Shown piece by piece: positions 1 to 10,351 of a DNA stretch of 64,000 bases (its first letter is position 1; each line of letters begins with the position of its first letter). This stretch comes from Kiritimatiellia bacterium (GTDB taxonomy: Bacteria > Verrucomicrobiota > Kiritimatiellia > WLWN01): the NCBI GenBank assembly GCA_012103575.1, contig WLWN01000001.1, positions 511,792 through 575,791 on the forward strand, in the 5' to 3' direction. The notes beneath the pieces were generated by a model, which had not been told where the DNA came from, made no database searches, and was given only the letters and a program-made list of their open reading frames with translations. The translations under genes were made by a program, and so were the position numbers.

Positions 1-2
1 TT

Positions 3-617
3 GAACAGAAAATTAGGTATGCTTTTTCTCCTTCCCTCGGTTATTTAACGGCCTGTCCATCCAATGTGGGAACAGGTATGCGTGCGAGTGTCATGGTGCA
101 TATCCCTGGATTAGTGCTCATGGATGAAGTCAACCCTATTATCAAAGGGATGGGGAAAATTGGGATAGCCGTTCGCGGACTTTGGGGAGAAGGAACCGAA
201 GCTTCAGGAAACATGTTTCAGGTCTCCAACCAGATCACGTTGGGTGATAAAGAAGAAGATATGATTGCTCACCTCAAACAAATCATTTTAGAACTCATTG
301 AACACGAAAGAAATGCGCGTTCTCGTCTTATGGAGAAGAAACCCATGATGGTTCAAGATCATGTCGGGCGCGCCTATGGAATTCTAACCCATGCACATGT
401 TCTTAGCTCTCAAGAGACCCTAAATTTACTTTCTAGTTTGCGTTTAGGGGTCGATATGGGTATATTAAAAACCGTAGATTTGAGTGTGATTAATGAATTG
501 TTGATCTTGACTCAACCGGGACACTTGCAGAAATTAGAAGGAAGAAGATTAAAAGCAGATGAACGCGATCAAGTAAGAGCCCAATTGGTTCGTATGAAAT
601 TACTAAACGGAAAATAA
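3..617 (+). CDS. mcsB: Protein arginine kinase McsB, C-terminal part (5' end outside window)
   Basis: The open frame runs in from the window edge with no start codon, so only about 204 C-terminal residues of a protein that is normally about 350 residues long are present. The first visible residues include GYLTACPSNVGTGMRASV, the conserved segment of the phosphagen-kinase fold in McsB, followed by a family-typical helical C-terminus. McsB phosphorylates arginines on cytosolic proteins and so marks them for ClpC-ClpP. The clpC gene starts 24 bp downstream, which is the classical mcsB-clpC pairing and supports a shared transcript. The internal ATG at 66 lies inside the conserved motif and is not the real start. 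No mcsA or ctsR can be assessed because the upstream DNA is outside the window. Confidence 0.93.
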   Translation, partial: EQKIRYAFSPSLGYLTACPSNVGTGMRASVMVHIPGLVLMDEVNPIIKGMGKIGIAVRGLWGEGTEASGNMFQVSNQITLGDKEEDMIAHLKQIILELIEHERNARSRLMEKKPMMVQDHVGRAYGILTHAHVLSSQETLNLLSSLRLGVDMGILKTVDLSVINELLILTQPGHLQKLEGRRLKADERDQVRAQLVRMKLLNGK

Positions 618-641
618 AGCAGCCTATAAAGACAGGAAACC

Positions 642-3098
642 ATGAATAATTTTACACCCAGAGCACAGCAAGTCTTGCAATTCGCCCGAAAAGAAGCCGA
701 TCGTTTTAATCATGGATATGTAGGAACAGAGCACCTCCTCCTAGGATTTATTGCGTTAGGGCAAGGGGTGGCTGTTAACGTTCTCCAAAAGATGAACGTC
801 AATCTAGAGACCGTGCGATTAGAAGTAGAAAAAGCGGTCGGGGTGGGACCGGAAACCAAAACAGTGGGGAATGTTCCTTTTACCCCTCGTGTCAAAAAAG
901 TATTAGCGCTTTCTGGAAGTGAAGCCCGCGCTTTAAACCATTCCTATGTAGGCACCGAGCATATTCTCTTGGGGCTACTTCGAGAAGGCGAAGGTGTGGC
1001 GGCTCGTGTTTTAAAAAATTTAGAGGTTGACTTAGAAAAGACACGTGTCGAAATTATGAAAGAACTGGATCCTAACTTTGAACCTACAGGCGATGAAGGT
1101 GAAACCGTTGAAGGGCAACCTGATGCTCGGGAAAGTAAAACCCCTGCGCTGAGCACCTTTGGCCGAAACTTGACGGATATGGCCTCAAAAAGCGAGCTAG
1201 ATCCTGTCATTGGACGTGAGATGGAAATTGAGCGTGTGATCCAAGTCTTGTGTCGTCGCACCAAAAATAATCCCGTTTTACTCGGTGAAGCCGGTGTAGG
1301 AAAAACGGCTATTGCCGAAGGATTAGCACAAGCTATTGCTTCAGGAGATGTCCCTGATCTTCTCCGTGAAAAGCGTGTCATTACCCTTGATTTGGCCTTA
1401 ATGGTAGCCGGAACCAAATATCGTGGACAATTTGAAGAACGCATTAAAGCCGTCATGGATGAAATCAGGCGGGTTAAAAATGTCATCCTTTTTATCGACG
1501 AATTACACACCATTGTAGGCGCTGGTTCAGCCGAAGGGGCTATGGATGCTTCCAACATCATTAAACCCGCTTTATCGCGTGGAGAATTACAGTGTATTGG
1601 GGCCACAACACTCAACGAGTACCGTAAGTTTATTCAAAAAGATGCCGCTTTAGAGAGACGGTTTCAAACCGTCATGGTGCGTGAACCAACCCTCGAAGAA
1701 AGTGTAGAAATTCTAAAAGGCTTACGGGCCCGGTATGAAGAACATCATCATGCCGAGATTACCGATCAAGCGCTTCAAGCAGCCGTCGACCTATCTGCAC
1801 GATACCTTCCTGATCGGTTTCTTCCTGACAAAGCCATCGATGTCATGGATGAAGCCGGTTCTCGCGCTCGCATTTCCACTATGACCCGTCCACCCAATAT
1901 TAAAAAGCAAGAAGGTGCCATTGACGAAATCAAAAAAAAGAAAGAACAATCCATTCAAGAACAAAAATTTGAAGAGGCCGCGGCCTATAGAGACCAAGAG
2001 CGTGTAGCACGCGAAGACATGGAAAAAACAATCGCTGAATGGCAGAAAAAGAGAGATGAAAAAGTAGTCCCTGTGACCGATGAAGATATCATGGCCATTG
2101 TTTCTAAATGGACCGGAGTGCCCTTAACAAAACTGGGTGAGCAAGAAAAAGAACGCCTCTTAAAAATGGAACAGGAACTCGGCAAAACAGTGGTAGGGCA
2201 GAGTGAAGCGGTTGTCGCTATTTCCAAAGCATTACGCCGTTCTCGTGCGGATCTAAAAGATCCGCAAAAACCGATTGGTTCCTTTATCTTTTTGGGGCCT
2301 ACAGGAGTGGGAAAAACACTATTAGCCAAAGCATTAACAGAGTTCATGTTTAACGATCCAAATGCTTTGATTCAGGTTGATATGTCTGAATATATGGAAA
2401 AATTTTCCTCTTCTCGTCTTGTTGGATCTCCTCCAGGATATGTCGGGCATGATGAGGGGGGACAACTTACTGAAAAAATTCGTCGAAAACCTTATTCTGT
2501 TGTTTTGTTTGACGAGATCGAAAAAGCCCACCCCGATGTCATGCATTTGCTCCTCCAAGTTCTTGAAGAAGGAAAGCTCACCGATAGTTTGGGAAGGACC
2601 GTAGACTTTCGGAATACCATTGTGATCATGACCTCCAATCTAGGCGCTGAGTTCGTTCACAAAGGAGGTGGACTTGGATTTAGCGACCAGACAGACAAAA
2701 CAGATTACAAGAAACTAAAGAACAACATGCTAGAAGAAGCCAAAAAGGCCTTTAAACCTGAGCTCTTAAATCGCATTGATGACATTATCGTATTCCATCA
2801 GTTAAACAGAAAAGATGTAGAAGAGACCCTCGACCTGGAAATGGCTATTGTAAAAAAACGATTAGCCGATAAAAACATCGAAGTTCATTTGACGGATTCC
2901 GCTCGAGCATTTTTAATGGATAAAGGCTATGATAAAGTATACGGAGCGCGTCCATTAAAAAGGGCTATTGAACGATATCTTGAAGATCCTTTAGCCGAAG
3001 ACATTCTTAAAGGGAAGTTTGATAGTGCGGACGCGATTGAAGTAACTGCGGATAACGACAAGCTCAAATTTGCTCAACTTGCAAAGGCGGGACCTTGA
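642..3098 (+). CDS. clpC: ATP-dependent Clp protease ATP-binding subunit ClpC
   Basis: This is an 818-residue class I Hsp100 unfoldase. Two Clp-N repeats (roughly residues 5-75 and 80-150, both with YVGTEH) precede the first AAA+ module, with Walker A GEAGVGKT near residue 215 and Walker B FIDELH. A UVR-type coiled segment (around 430-465, EQKFEEAAAYRDQE) is characteristic of ClpC rather than ClpA or ClpB. The second AAA+ module has GPTGVGKT near residue 551 and Walker B VLFDEIEKAHPD. The length matches the family and no frame damage is seen. Together with ClpP it unfolds arginine-phosphorylated substrates delivered by McsB, which is encoded immediately upstream. A weak AGGA ribosome-binding site precedes the ATG at 642. 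Confidence 0.97.
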   Translation: MNNFTPRAQQVLQFARKEADRFNHGYVGTEHLLLGFIALGQGVAVNVLQKMNVNLETVRLEVEKAVGVGPETKTVGNVPFTPRVKKVLALSGSEARALNHSYVGTEHILLGLLREGEGVAARVLKNLEVDLEKTRVEIMKELDPNFEPTGDEGETVEGQPDARESKTPALSTFGRNLTDMASKSELDPVIGREMEIERVIQVLCRRTKNNPVLLGEAGVGKTAIAEGLAQAIASGDVPDLLREKRVITLDLALMVAGTKYRGQFEERIKAVMDEIRRVKNVILFIDELHTIVGAGSAEGAMDASNIIKPALSRGELQCIGATTLNEYRKFIQKDAALERRFQTVMVREPTLEESVEILKGLRARYEEHHHAEITDQALQAAVDLSARYLPDRFLPDKAIDVMDEAGSRARISTMTRPPNIKKQEGAIDEIKKKKEQSIQEQKFEEAAAYRDQERVAREDMEKTIAEWQKKRDEKVVPVTDEDIMAIVSKWTGVPLTKLGEQEKERLLKMEQELGKTVVGQSEAVVAISKALRRSRADLKDPQKPIGSFIFLGPTGVGKTLLAKALTEFMFNDPNALIQVDMSEYMEKFSSSRLVGSPPGYVGHDEGGQLTEKIRRKPYSVVLFDEIEKAHPDVMHLLLQVLEEGKLTDSLGRTVDFRNTIVIMTSNLGAEFVHKGGGLGFSDQTDKTDYKKLKNNMLEEAKKAFKPELLNRIDDIIVFHQLNRKDVEETLDLEMAIVKKRLADKNIEVHLTDSARAFLMDKGYDKVYGARPLKRAIERYLEDPLAEDILKGKFDSADAIEVTADNDKLKFAQLAKAGP

Positions 3099-3178
3099 GG
3101 AGCGTATGGGCGTGTGGGAATATAAGGTAAGGGCTTATCAGTTGCCTATGTTCCTATACCTCCACATTTCCACACTCC
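3099..3178. repeat. Imperfect inverted repeat between clpC and the acyltransferase gene
   Basis: The 96-bp gap after clpC holds two arms (about 3099-3127 and 3153-3178) that are roughly 70 percent complementary, rich in GTGTGG on one arm and CCACAC on the other. They could form an RNA hairpin, but no U-tract follows, so a terminator call is weak. It may instead be a degenerate copy of an interspersed short repeat. Confidence 0.35.
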
Positions 3179-3194
3179 TACTTGGGCATTTTCC

Positions 3195-4070
3195 ATGTCC
3201 ATCTTATTGAAACTTATTTGCTCATGGGTCTCTGCCGTGCCCCTTTCCTCGGCGTTAAAAATAGGCAAGAGCCTTGGGTGGATCTATGGGCATATCGTCC
3301 GATATCATCGCCAAGATGCTTTAGAGGCATTGCAGCAGAGTTTTCCTGAAAAATCTGATGGGGAGATACATGCTATTGCTAATAGCATGTACCGCAACCT
3401 CGGCATGAATCTTGTGGAATCATTGCGTATAGGCCAAATCGATGATGCATACATAGAAGCGTGTATCGAATTTCAAGACCAACAGGTTTTTGCCGATTGC
3501 ATTCAAAAAGGAGGAGGTTCACTAGGACTGATGGCGCATATTGGGAATTGGGAGTTACTTTCTGTCATTCCCTATACATGCAAACACCCTACAACCATCA
3601 TTGCTAAAACCATCAAAAACAAAGCGGTCAATGAGGTATTACATGAGCTTCGAGAAAAAGTAGGGCTGCATATTTTGCCGGCGCAACACTCCTATCGGGC
3701 ATGCCTTGAAGCCCTAAAAAAAAATGAATTTTTAGGATTTGTATTGGACCAAAACATGATTCGTGATGAGGGTGTATTTGTTGACTTTTTTGGTCGTCCT
3801 GCCTGTACATCACCTGGGTTAGCCTATCTGTCAGCCCAAACCCGTTTACCCGTACATCCGGTGTTTATCATTCGACAGAATAATGGGCGTCATTTGGTTA
3901 AAGTCTATCCACCGATTCCTCCACCTGCAGGTCGAGATCCTGATTCCATTCATCAAGCCACTCAACAGTATACAACGGTCATAGAAGAGGTTATCCGCAA
4001 GGTCCCGGAACAGTGGATATGGATCCATCGTCGATGGCGTACTCAATCTGTAGAACGCTCTGCAGGTTAA
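3195..4070 (+). CDS. LpxL/HtrB-type lysophospholipid or lipid A acyltransferase
   Basis: This 291-residue protein belongs to the bacterial lipid A biosynthesis acyltransferase family. It has a hydrophobic N-terminus and the catalytic HIGNWE motif (HX4E) near residue 115. Downstream are the family landmarks VLDQN and DFFGRPACTSPG and the C-terminal PEQWIWIHRRWR signature. It should transfer an acyl chain to Kdo2-lipid IV(A) or a related lipid at the inner face of the cytoplasmic membrane. This is good evidence for an outer membrane, although the exact acceptor cannot be read from sequence. The gene is intact. It is followed within 10 bp by a flippase-like gene that has been cut by an IS element. 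Confidence 0.85.
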   Translation: MSILLKLICSWVSAVPLSSALKIGKSLGWIYGHIVRYHRQDALEALQQSFPEKSDGEIHAIANSMYRNLGMNLVESLRIGQIDDAYIEACIEFQDQQVFADCIQKGGGSLGLMAHIGNWELLSVIPYTCKHPTTIIAKTIKNKAVNEVLHELREKVGLHILPAQHSYRACLEALKKNEFLGFVLDQNMIRDEGVFVDFFGRPACTSPGLAYLSAQTRLPVHPVFIIRQNNGRHLVKVYPPIPPPAGRDPDSIHQATQQYTTVIEEVIRKVPEQWIWIHRRWRTQSVERSAG

Positions 4071-4078
4071 ACAGCTCA

Positions 4079-4625
4079 ATGATTCAAATGAAACACAAAA
4101 CGTGGTTATCACCCTTCTTAAAAATTTTTGTAACGCTCTTTTCCCTTTTTTTACTAAGCCGATTACTCGACTGGCCAAAAGTTTTTGCTCTTTCCCAGCA
4201 GGCAAATTACGTATATCTTTCAGCTGCTTTTTTTATATTCATACTCGCTAATGTTTTTGGAAGCGTTTCTTGGCATTTTGTCATGCGGTCTAAATACAAC
4301 GACATTCCTTTCCGCGATACATGTTCCACGTATTGGACGGGACTATTTTTCAACAGCTTTTTACCCTCAAACATCGGGGGTGACATTGCAAAAGCTTATA
4401 AAATTGTTAAACGACATCATCGAACTTCGTTTTTTATCGCATCCATACTGCTTGACCGGATCATGAATCTTTCTGTGCTCATTTCATTTGGGATACTGGG
4501 CTTCTATTTTACCTTTGAATCGTTCCGTTTCCCTGTGCTGATATGTGTTCTATTCGGGATCGGTGTTGTTATACTCCTTACTCAAACCAAAACGATTCCC
4601 TCTAAAACCCTATACATTGCATTTA
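4079..4625 (+). pseudogene. Flippase-like integral membrane protein (UPF0104/LPG-synthase TM type), truncated by IS1380
   Basis: About 180 residues remain of a protein that is normally about 300 or more. Several hydrophobic segments are visible, and the family motif is present as FFNSFLPSNIGGDIAKAYK followed by ASILLDRI. This matches the lysylphosphatidylglycerol-synthase transmembrane/flippase-like family, often found beside envelope lipid or glycosyltransferase genes. Translation could begin at ATG 4079 or 4088. The frame enters the IS1380 left end at 4626 and stops two codons later (TGA 4628-4630). The missing C-terminal half is not found on the other side of the element, and the 5-bp flanks of the IS do not match. 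A deletion or rearrangement through the IS is therefore more likely than simple insertion. Confidence 0.75.
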
Positions 4626-6285
4626 CCTGAATCCGTCAGCTATCGCTTCGGAAGGCGTTTCGGGGCTCAAAAGTTGAAAATTTTTTCCTTGAGATGCTCG
4701 CTTTTGGGCGGATTGGGACCGGCAAGTATCACCCTGATGAATTTTTTGAGCGTACAGGTCAGATTCACTCTGATTTGACCATTTTGGGGCGTAGGCCTCC
4801 TTGGGCAGTCGCCTTAGAGTATTGTTAAAGGTGCACGGAGGGCTATGCGAAGGAATGGGCAATATCTTGTATCACTTCAAACCAGCGACAACGCTTGCCA
4901 AAGTGAAGTTCAATTCGTCCGGCGTGGCGGACCAATCGAACCGCGCAATAAACGATATTTTTGAGAACCGTTTTGATTCGCCAGCGCGGGATGTTGATTT
5001 TCTGCGGGGCAAGCCCAGCCCGTTTGATGACCTCTTGGCCAAGACCGCGCAATAGGTTGAAGGCCACCATGGCGCATAACAGAATAATCTTATTGGCACA
5101 GAGTCTCCCCGAAGGCAATCGCTCAACATCAAGATCGCTTTTGAGTTCACTGTGGTACTGCTCGCTGGGGCCATGTCCATGATAGAGATCTAGAGCACCG
5201 TCTTGGCACGACAAGAGAGGTTCGTCCACCAGGTGTTCATCTCAAGTTTAGGAACCAGAAGTTTCTGACCATCGATATCGATGGTGCGTTCAATCACTTC
5301 GAAGGCCACCGGGACACAAGGGCGGTTTTGGTCATCACCGGGATGGAAATGATCGAAAAAGCCTGTGTAAACGTTCTTGCCTTCACGACTGTCTTGTTTG
5401 TCTCCAACTCGGCGTGCAAGGGCCAGCATTTGTTCAGGACATTCGCGGCGAGGATTTCGCTTTACGATAAGATAATGATCCCCAAAAGCGTCGAAGTTAT
5501 CGGCCGCATCGTTGCCACTACCAAGCCGAAGCAAACATTTTCCACCCAGGCCCAGGGTTTGGAGCGTTTCAACGCTACGGGCAATAAACGCGGTCGTTCC
5601 CGACTGACAATGTTGTTTACCGGGTCGAAGTTCGCACTCAAGCATGTGGCCTTGAGTGCCCACATAGGCAAATATCAGGGCGTAACCATCATGGCCCTTA
5701 TAGGTGTAGGAAACGCCTTCTTTCGAAGAGCCTGAGTGATCCAAAGGGCTCACATCGATATCGACGGGAACAAGATCAAGCCCTTCGACATCTACCTAGC
5801 CAAAGGGGCCCGAGGAAAGAAGTTCGGTGTTGAGTTTGCGTAGCCCCACATGGGTTCTGGCTGGGGGCAGGTCGTCGAAACGACGTCGGAACACCGGCTC
5901 AGAGGCTACCTTTTTAACTCCCCTTTTTAAGTCCAAAGGCATTCATAAAAATCTCATCACCCCGGTACAGGTCGATATCATTGAAATCGGTTCGACCGTT
6001 GCAAAGTAAGCCGATCTGGGTAAGGAGGATCTCCCGATCAGAGATCGCATCGGAGCGGCGTGGTTGAAAATTGGAGGGAAGAATCCGTTGAGCATGATCC
6101 TCAAGCAGCAGGCCGCAAAGATGATTTCCGCTTGTGCTGTTGAGTTCGCCCTTGCCAGTCTTTATTTTATATTGTTTCATATACACACCTGTTGGGGTGG
6201 GGTTGTTTGTTTGAATACGGGTATGCTCCCCGCTTTAGCCCAACAGGTAATGAAAAATCATCAGATTTTATCTGACGGATTCAGG
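4626..6285 (-). mobile_element. IS1380-family insertion sequence, copy 1 (defective)
   Basis: The 1660-bp element is bounded by CCTGAATCCGTCAG (4626) and its complement ending at 6285. The transposase reads on the minus strand. Its N-terminal part starts at 6186, and its core contains the DDE-type segment VSPLDHSGSSKEG and a C-terminal YHGHGPSEQYHSELKSDLD stretch typical of IS1380. The gene is broken by a 13-bp insertion near 5911-5930, an in-frame TAG at 5796-5798 and a 2-bp insertion near 5190-5200. The 5-bp flanks (ATTTA left, ATTAC right) are not a target duplication. This suggests that recombination or deletion has replaced one flank, consistent with the half-gene on its left. Confidence 0.9.
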
Positions 6286-6305
6286 ATTACTAATATTTTA
6301 AAAAA

Positions 6306-7166
6306 ATGATTTTACCCCGAGCTATTCCCCCAAATGCCCTTCTGTTGAGCTTATCCTTCTTTATGCTCTCCCCTTCCCTTTCCTTTCTTATTCAAATTGG
6401 CTTAACAACCCTAAATGGGATAAAGGGCTCGCGCAGGTATCTCTGTATGAGGGACAAGTTTTGAAATATGGAATACTTCGTGATAGTTCACTCGATGTTA
6501 TTACCGTTCGCGAACATTTTAATCCAAAGAAGCTTGTTAAAACCTATCCCGGAACGGGTAATCCTGTACTCAACATTTTAAAAATGAATATGACCAAAAA
6601 AGTGCGTACAGGCATTTATGAGTATGTTCAAATGGGAAGCGTATTTATAGATCGGAACAAGGGGCATTTGGTAAAATTGTCAACGGTCAGTACTGAATGG
6701 TGTGGAAACAGCTTCGCCCTCTATGAACGTTTTCCTGATTCGGCCACATTGAAAATTTCAAATTATTTCGATGACCTCGGAACATCGAAAACCGAAATTA
6801 GAAACCCACAACATACGGTTTTTTTATGACGAACTGATTCTCTATCTACGTCAACATCTCACGGAACTGAAAGAAGCCCATTCTTTTACTTTAATTGATT
6901 CATTACTTTCAAATAAGCCGGTTTATAAAACGGTGCCTGGAAGAATTATTAAAATTGAAATAATCGAACACAAAGAACAGCCTGCCCATGTCATAAAAAT
7001 ACGTATAGACAAAACAATCGAAACTTTTATCTTTGCTCAGGATAAACTCCGAACGTTGCTCGAATGGCGAAACACGCACGGCGAGTTTTATAGACTTAGG
7101 AAGTCGATGTTTGTGGATTATTGGAATAAGAATCGACCTGGGGATGAAAAGCTACTTTATGATTGA
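6306..7166 (+). pseudogene. Exported protein of unknown function, broken by two frameshifts
   Basis: A signal-peptide-like start (ATG 6306, strongly hydrophobic through about residue 30) leads into a frame that must shift near 6380-6400, within a C/T-rich run, to continue as NPKWDKGLAQVSLYEGQ. A second shift in a T7 tract near 6818-6824 is needed to pass from PQHTVF to FYDELILYLRQHL. The rebuilt product is about 285 residues. I recognise no named domain, though the WDKG...YEG and W-C-G-N-S-F motifs resemble uncharacterised exported proteins. It lies directly downstream of IS1380 copy 1 and 57 bp upstream of the Rieske operon. It is probably dead, unless the homopolymer shifts are sequencing errors or are corrected during expression. 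Confidence 0.6.
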
Positions 7167-7222
7167 AACAGAGACCAACGCCATCTAACTTTAAAGATTA
7201 TTTAAGGACAAGGAGACCACGT

Positions 7223-8845
7223 ATGAATAAAGTAAAAATCGCAACATGGAATGAACTAGAGCCATTAAAACCTTTCTCTGCAATGGCAGCCAATGTTGAC
7301 TTGGTCATTATCCGATGGGAATCTGAAGATAACGCGTCGGTTCTTTACGGCCGCTGCCAACACCGTGGCGCTCTCATGTCAGACGGTTGTATACGAGGTG
7401 ACGATATCGTTTGTGGGGTGCACAACTGGGATTACAACTATAAAACAGGGATTAGTTCTTATAACAATAAGGAACGTCTCCATAAGTTTAACGCCTGGGT
7501 CGAAGAAGAAGCTGTTTGGGTGGATGAAGATGAAATCAAAGTATGGGAAACAGAGAACCCTCAAGCATATAACCGCGATGCCTATTTAGGTCAACACGAT
7601 GATCTTCATGGTATGGCCTGGGAACCTCACACTAAAGAGATTCAGCATTTAGCCAAATTTGGATTATCCAAGTCCGGTCATCATGGACCGATGCAGGCCA
7701 TGGGCGTACCAAAACCCGAACTTCCACAATGGGAAAACATTCAGATCCTAACAGCACAACTCGCAACACTCCCACGATTTGACGAAGAAGCGGTAGGAAC
7801 CGAACTCGTTATCGGCCCTAGCGCTAAAAAAACCATTAGTGATGAAAATACCTCTATTCGTGTCAGATATGAGCTTTGGCGCATTATCCAAAGAAGCAAA
7901 AATTGCTATGGCCAAAGGCGCCGAAATGGCTGGTACAGGCATTTGCTCGGGTGAAGGCGGCATGCTGCCTGAAGAACAAGCATCGAACCGTCGTTATCTA
8001 TACGAGTTAGCTTCGGCCAAATTTGGGTATTCAGAAGACAAATTATCCACCGTGCAAGCCTTTCATTTTAAGGCCGGGCAAGCGGCTAAAACCGGCACCG
8101 GCGGGCATCTTCCGGGTGAAAAAGTAAAAGGACAAATCGCAGCCGTTCGAGAATTACCGGAAGGCAAACCAGCCATTTCTCCTCCCCGCTTTAGAGATTT
8201 AAACAATGTCGATGATTTTCGGAGCTTTGCTAATCACATTCGTGACATTACAGGAGGGATCCCTATTGGTATAAAAATGTCTGCCCAGCATATTGAAGAA
8301 GATATCGATTTTGCCCTGGCGGTGGGTGTGGATTATATCATCCTCGATGGGCGAGGCGGTGGGACCGGCGCTGCACCTCTCCTTTTCCGTAATAATATCT
8401 CGGTCCCCACCATTCCCGCTTTAGCACGCGCTCGGAAACATCTTGATCACTGTGATGCAAAACAGGTCACATTGATCATCACAGGCGGCTTACGCACAGC
8501 CCCAGATTTTATCAAGGCATTATGTCTGGGTGCAGATGGCGTTACATTGGCAAACTCTGCCATGCAGGCGATTGGGTGTATAGCGCGATGCGCGCCTGTA
8601 ACACCAATACATGTCCGGTCGGTATTGCCACACAAAGAAGCGAACTTCGAGCTCGATTAGAAATCGAAAAATCAGCTAAACAGCTTCAAAACTTCTTTAA
8701 CGCATCAACCGAACTCATGCAAGTGATGGCCCGGGCCTGTGGTTACACACACCTAAACCAGTTTAATCACGATGATCTGACAACATGGGATCGTGATATG
8801 GCCTGCTTAGCGGGCATTAACTATGCCGGACTAAATAAACCGTGA
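7223..8845 (+). pseudogene. Rieske [2Fe-2S] / FMN-binding glutamate synthase domain fusion, two frameshifts
   Basis: The ATG at 7223 has an AGGAG site 8 bp upstream. The N-terminal domain carries Rieske ligands in CQH and CGVH (about residues 53 and 75). The remainder matches the alpha/beta-barrel FMN domain of glutamate synthase, with PLFVSDMSFGALS, GLPTSGGGT-like DGRGGGTGAAP and the 3Fe-4S cysteine cluster ending CNTNTCPVGIATQ. Two frameshifts interrupt it: one in an A7 tract at about 7826-7832 (A6 restores the frame) and one in a GCGCG run near 8577 (removing 2 bp restores it). Without them the product would be about 540 residues. It opens an operon with overlapping stop-start junctions. 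The partner and substrate are unknown; a ferredoxin-like redox role coupled to flavin is inferred. Confidence 0.78.
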
Positions 8846-9132
8846 ACCCTGAACTTTTAGTAACATGGATGGTACAAATAGCAGGACTGTATCTTTTGAT
8901 GGGTCTTCTTTTCTCTATTCTTTTTTTACGTAAGGGGGTTGGAAAAATCGATCCCGTGGCCCATGAAGGATCCATAGGATTTAAGATAATGATTCTTCCG
9001 GGTGTAATCATGTTATGGCCTTATCTTGCTAAGCGATGGTTATCAGGAAGAAATGAACCTCTGATAGAATGTAATGCGCATCGCCACGCAGCGTGTCCAT
9101 GTCAGGATAACGTCCAAAAGGAGTCATCATGA
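8842..9132 (+). CDS. Small membrane protein of the Rieske operon
   Basis: This 96-residue protein starts with GTG at 8842, overlapping the stop of the upstream fusion gene. Two hydrophobic helices are evident: residues about 5-29, and about 45-60 containing ILPGVIMLWPYLAKRW. Between them is a loop with DPVAHEGSIGFK. The C-terminal tail contains H and C residues (HRHAACPC) that could bind metal. I know of similar small proteins beside Rieske/reductase genes but no assigned function. The 4-bp overlaps on both sides argue for translational coupling and a role in the same membrane complex. Confidence 0.65.
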   Translation: MNPELLVTWMVQIAGLYLLMGLLFSILFLRKGVGKIDPVAHEGSIGFKIMILPGVIMLWPYLAKRWLSGRNEPLIECNAHRHAACPCQDNVQKESS

Positions 9133-9317
9133 TTTACTCATTGCGTAAACGACACCTCTGGGTTTTTTCTGTTTTGGCTATTTTTTTGCCTGCTGCCTAT
9201 TTGATAGGACTTAGTTCACGTCCCCGAATCCCAGAACAAAAAAACATTCCAGATGAAATTAGGACGACCGTTTCTACACATTCTGTTTCAAACAGGTTTC
9301 AGCAGGTTTTTCCATGA
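9129..9317 (+). CDS. Small single-span membrane or exported protein
   Basis: This 62-residue protein begins at ATG 9129, which overlaps the preceding stop, and ends overlapping the next start at 9314. A basic N-terminus (YSLRKRHLW) is followed by a hydrophobic helix at about residues 11-28 and a polar tail facing outward if it is a signal anchor. It has no recognised domain. Its only functional clue is its position inside the Rieske/ferric-reductase operon, so a small accessory subunit is a reasonable guess. The overlapping junctions make a spurious ORF less likely. Confidence 0.55.
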   Translation: MIYSLRKRHLWVFSVLAIFLPAAYLIGLSSRPRIPEQKNIPDEIRTTVSTHSVSNRFQQVFP

Positions 9318-10351
9318 GTTTAAGTTATCACGCTGTTGGCTGGAATCGCCAAAAAAAGGTTTACGATACAGTCCTCCTTGTAGACGTTGCTCTGTATCTG
9401 ATCACCTTTATCGTTGCAGGGCTCATCATACACCCAAACAGCACTGCCGAGACCCTTATTATACGTGCGTTCGGCACAGCGGCTTTGTTTCTACTCCATA
9501 TTATTCTTTCCATTGGACCTTTATCTAGATTAGACAACCGATTTTTGCCCCTGTTGTATAATCGCCGTCATATGGGCGTTACCATGTTTGTTCTAGCCTT
9601 GGCACATGGAGGTTTTGCCCTTATACAATTTCATGCGCTTGGAAACGTTCATCCTATCGTGAGTGTCTTTGCAAGCAACACACACTATAACAGTATCGCT
9701 AACTTCCCTTTTCAGCCGCTTGGATTTATGGCACTGGTTATCTTCTTTTTGATGGCTGCTACAAGCCATGATTTCTGGTTAGCCAATCTAACGGCCCCGG
9801 CCTGGAAAAGTCTACACATGGGTGTATATATCGCCTATGGACTTATTATTCTTCATGTAACACTCGGCGTTCTTCAAGCGGAAACAAGTCCTGTTCTATC
9901 GGGTATATTAGGGGTAGGACTCATCTGGGTTGTTAGTATTCATTTGCTTGCAGGAATCCGCGGGAAAAAGTTAGATCATGAAATGGGAAAGGAAGGAAAT
10001 ACGTTTATCGAGGCTTGTGGGGTTGATGATATTCCAGAAAAACAGGCCAAGATTTTCCACATCACAGGTGAACGGGTTGCGGTTTTCAGGTATGACGGTA
10101 AAATTTCAGCGATTTCAAATGTGTGCCAACATCAGAATGGGCCGTTAGGTGAAGGGCATATTATTGATGGGTTGGTGACTTGTCCATGGCACGGATATCA
10201 GTATGACCCCGAGACAGGCGCTTCCCCTCCCCCATTTACGGAAAAAGTGCCCACGTTTCATGTAAAAATTGTAGGTGGACGAATCTATGTGAGTTCTACA
10301 CCTAATCCCGCAGGAACAAAGGTTGACGCAGCTCAGATCCATACACCATGA
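9314..10351 (+). CDS. Ferric-reductase-like membrane domain fused to a C-terminal Rieske domain
   Basis: This 345-residue protein is intact. Residues about 20-220 form six or so membrane helices of the ferric reductase-like/cytochrome b type. Candidate haem-ligand histidines lie in RRHMGVTMFVLALAHGG and in LHMGVYIAYGLIILHVTLG. The C-terminal 110 residues are a Rieske ferredoxin domain with CQHQNGPLGEG and CPWHGYQYDPETG (the C-x-H and C-x2-H ligands). The combination suggests transmembrane electron transfer between a quinol or cytosolic donor and a 2Fe-2S acceptor. It shares an operon with the Rieske/glutamate-synthase fusion, so the two Rieske domains may exchange electrons. The physiological substrate is unknown. 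Confidence 0.82.
   Translation: MSLSYHAVGWNRQKKVYDTVLLVDVALYLITFIVAGLIIHPNSTAETLIIRAFGTAALFLLHIILSIGPLSRLDNRFLPLLYNRRHMGVTMFVLALAHGGFALIQFHALGNVHPIVSVFASNTHYNSIANFPFQPLGFMALVIFFLMAATSHDFWLANLTAPAWKSLHMGVYIAYGLIILHVTLGVLQAETSPVLSGILGVGLIWVVSIHLLAGIRGKKLDHEMGKEGNTFIEACGVDDIPEKQAKIFHITGERVAVFRYDGKISAISNVCQHQNGPLGEGHIIDGLVTCPWHGYQYDPETGASPPPFTEKVPTFHVKIVGGRIYVSSTPNPAGTKVDAAQIHTP

Noticed and set aside
944..1615. 223-codon minus-strand ORF across clpC
   Set aside because: It overlaps the conserved AAA+ domain of clpC in the opposite strand and has no recognisable product.
5328..5735. Long ORFs on the strand opposite the IS1380 transposase (also at 33489-33896 and 49136-49543)
   Set aside because: They are mirror frames of the transposase, recur with every copy and have no independent start signals or domains.
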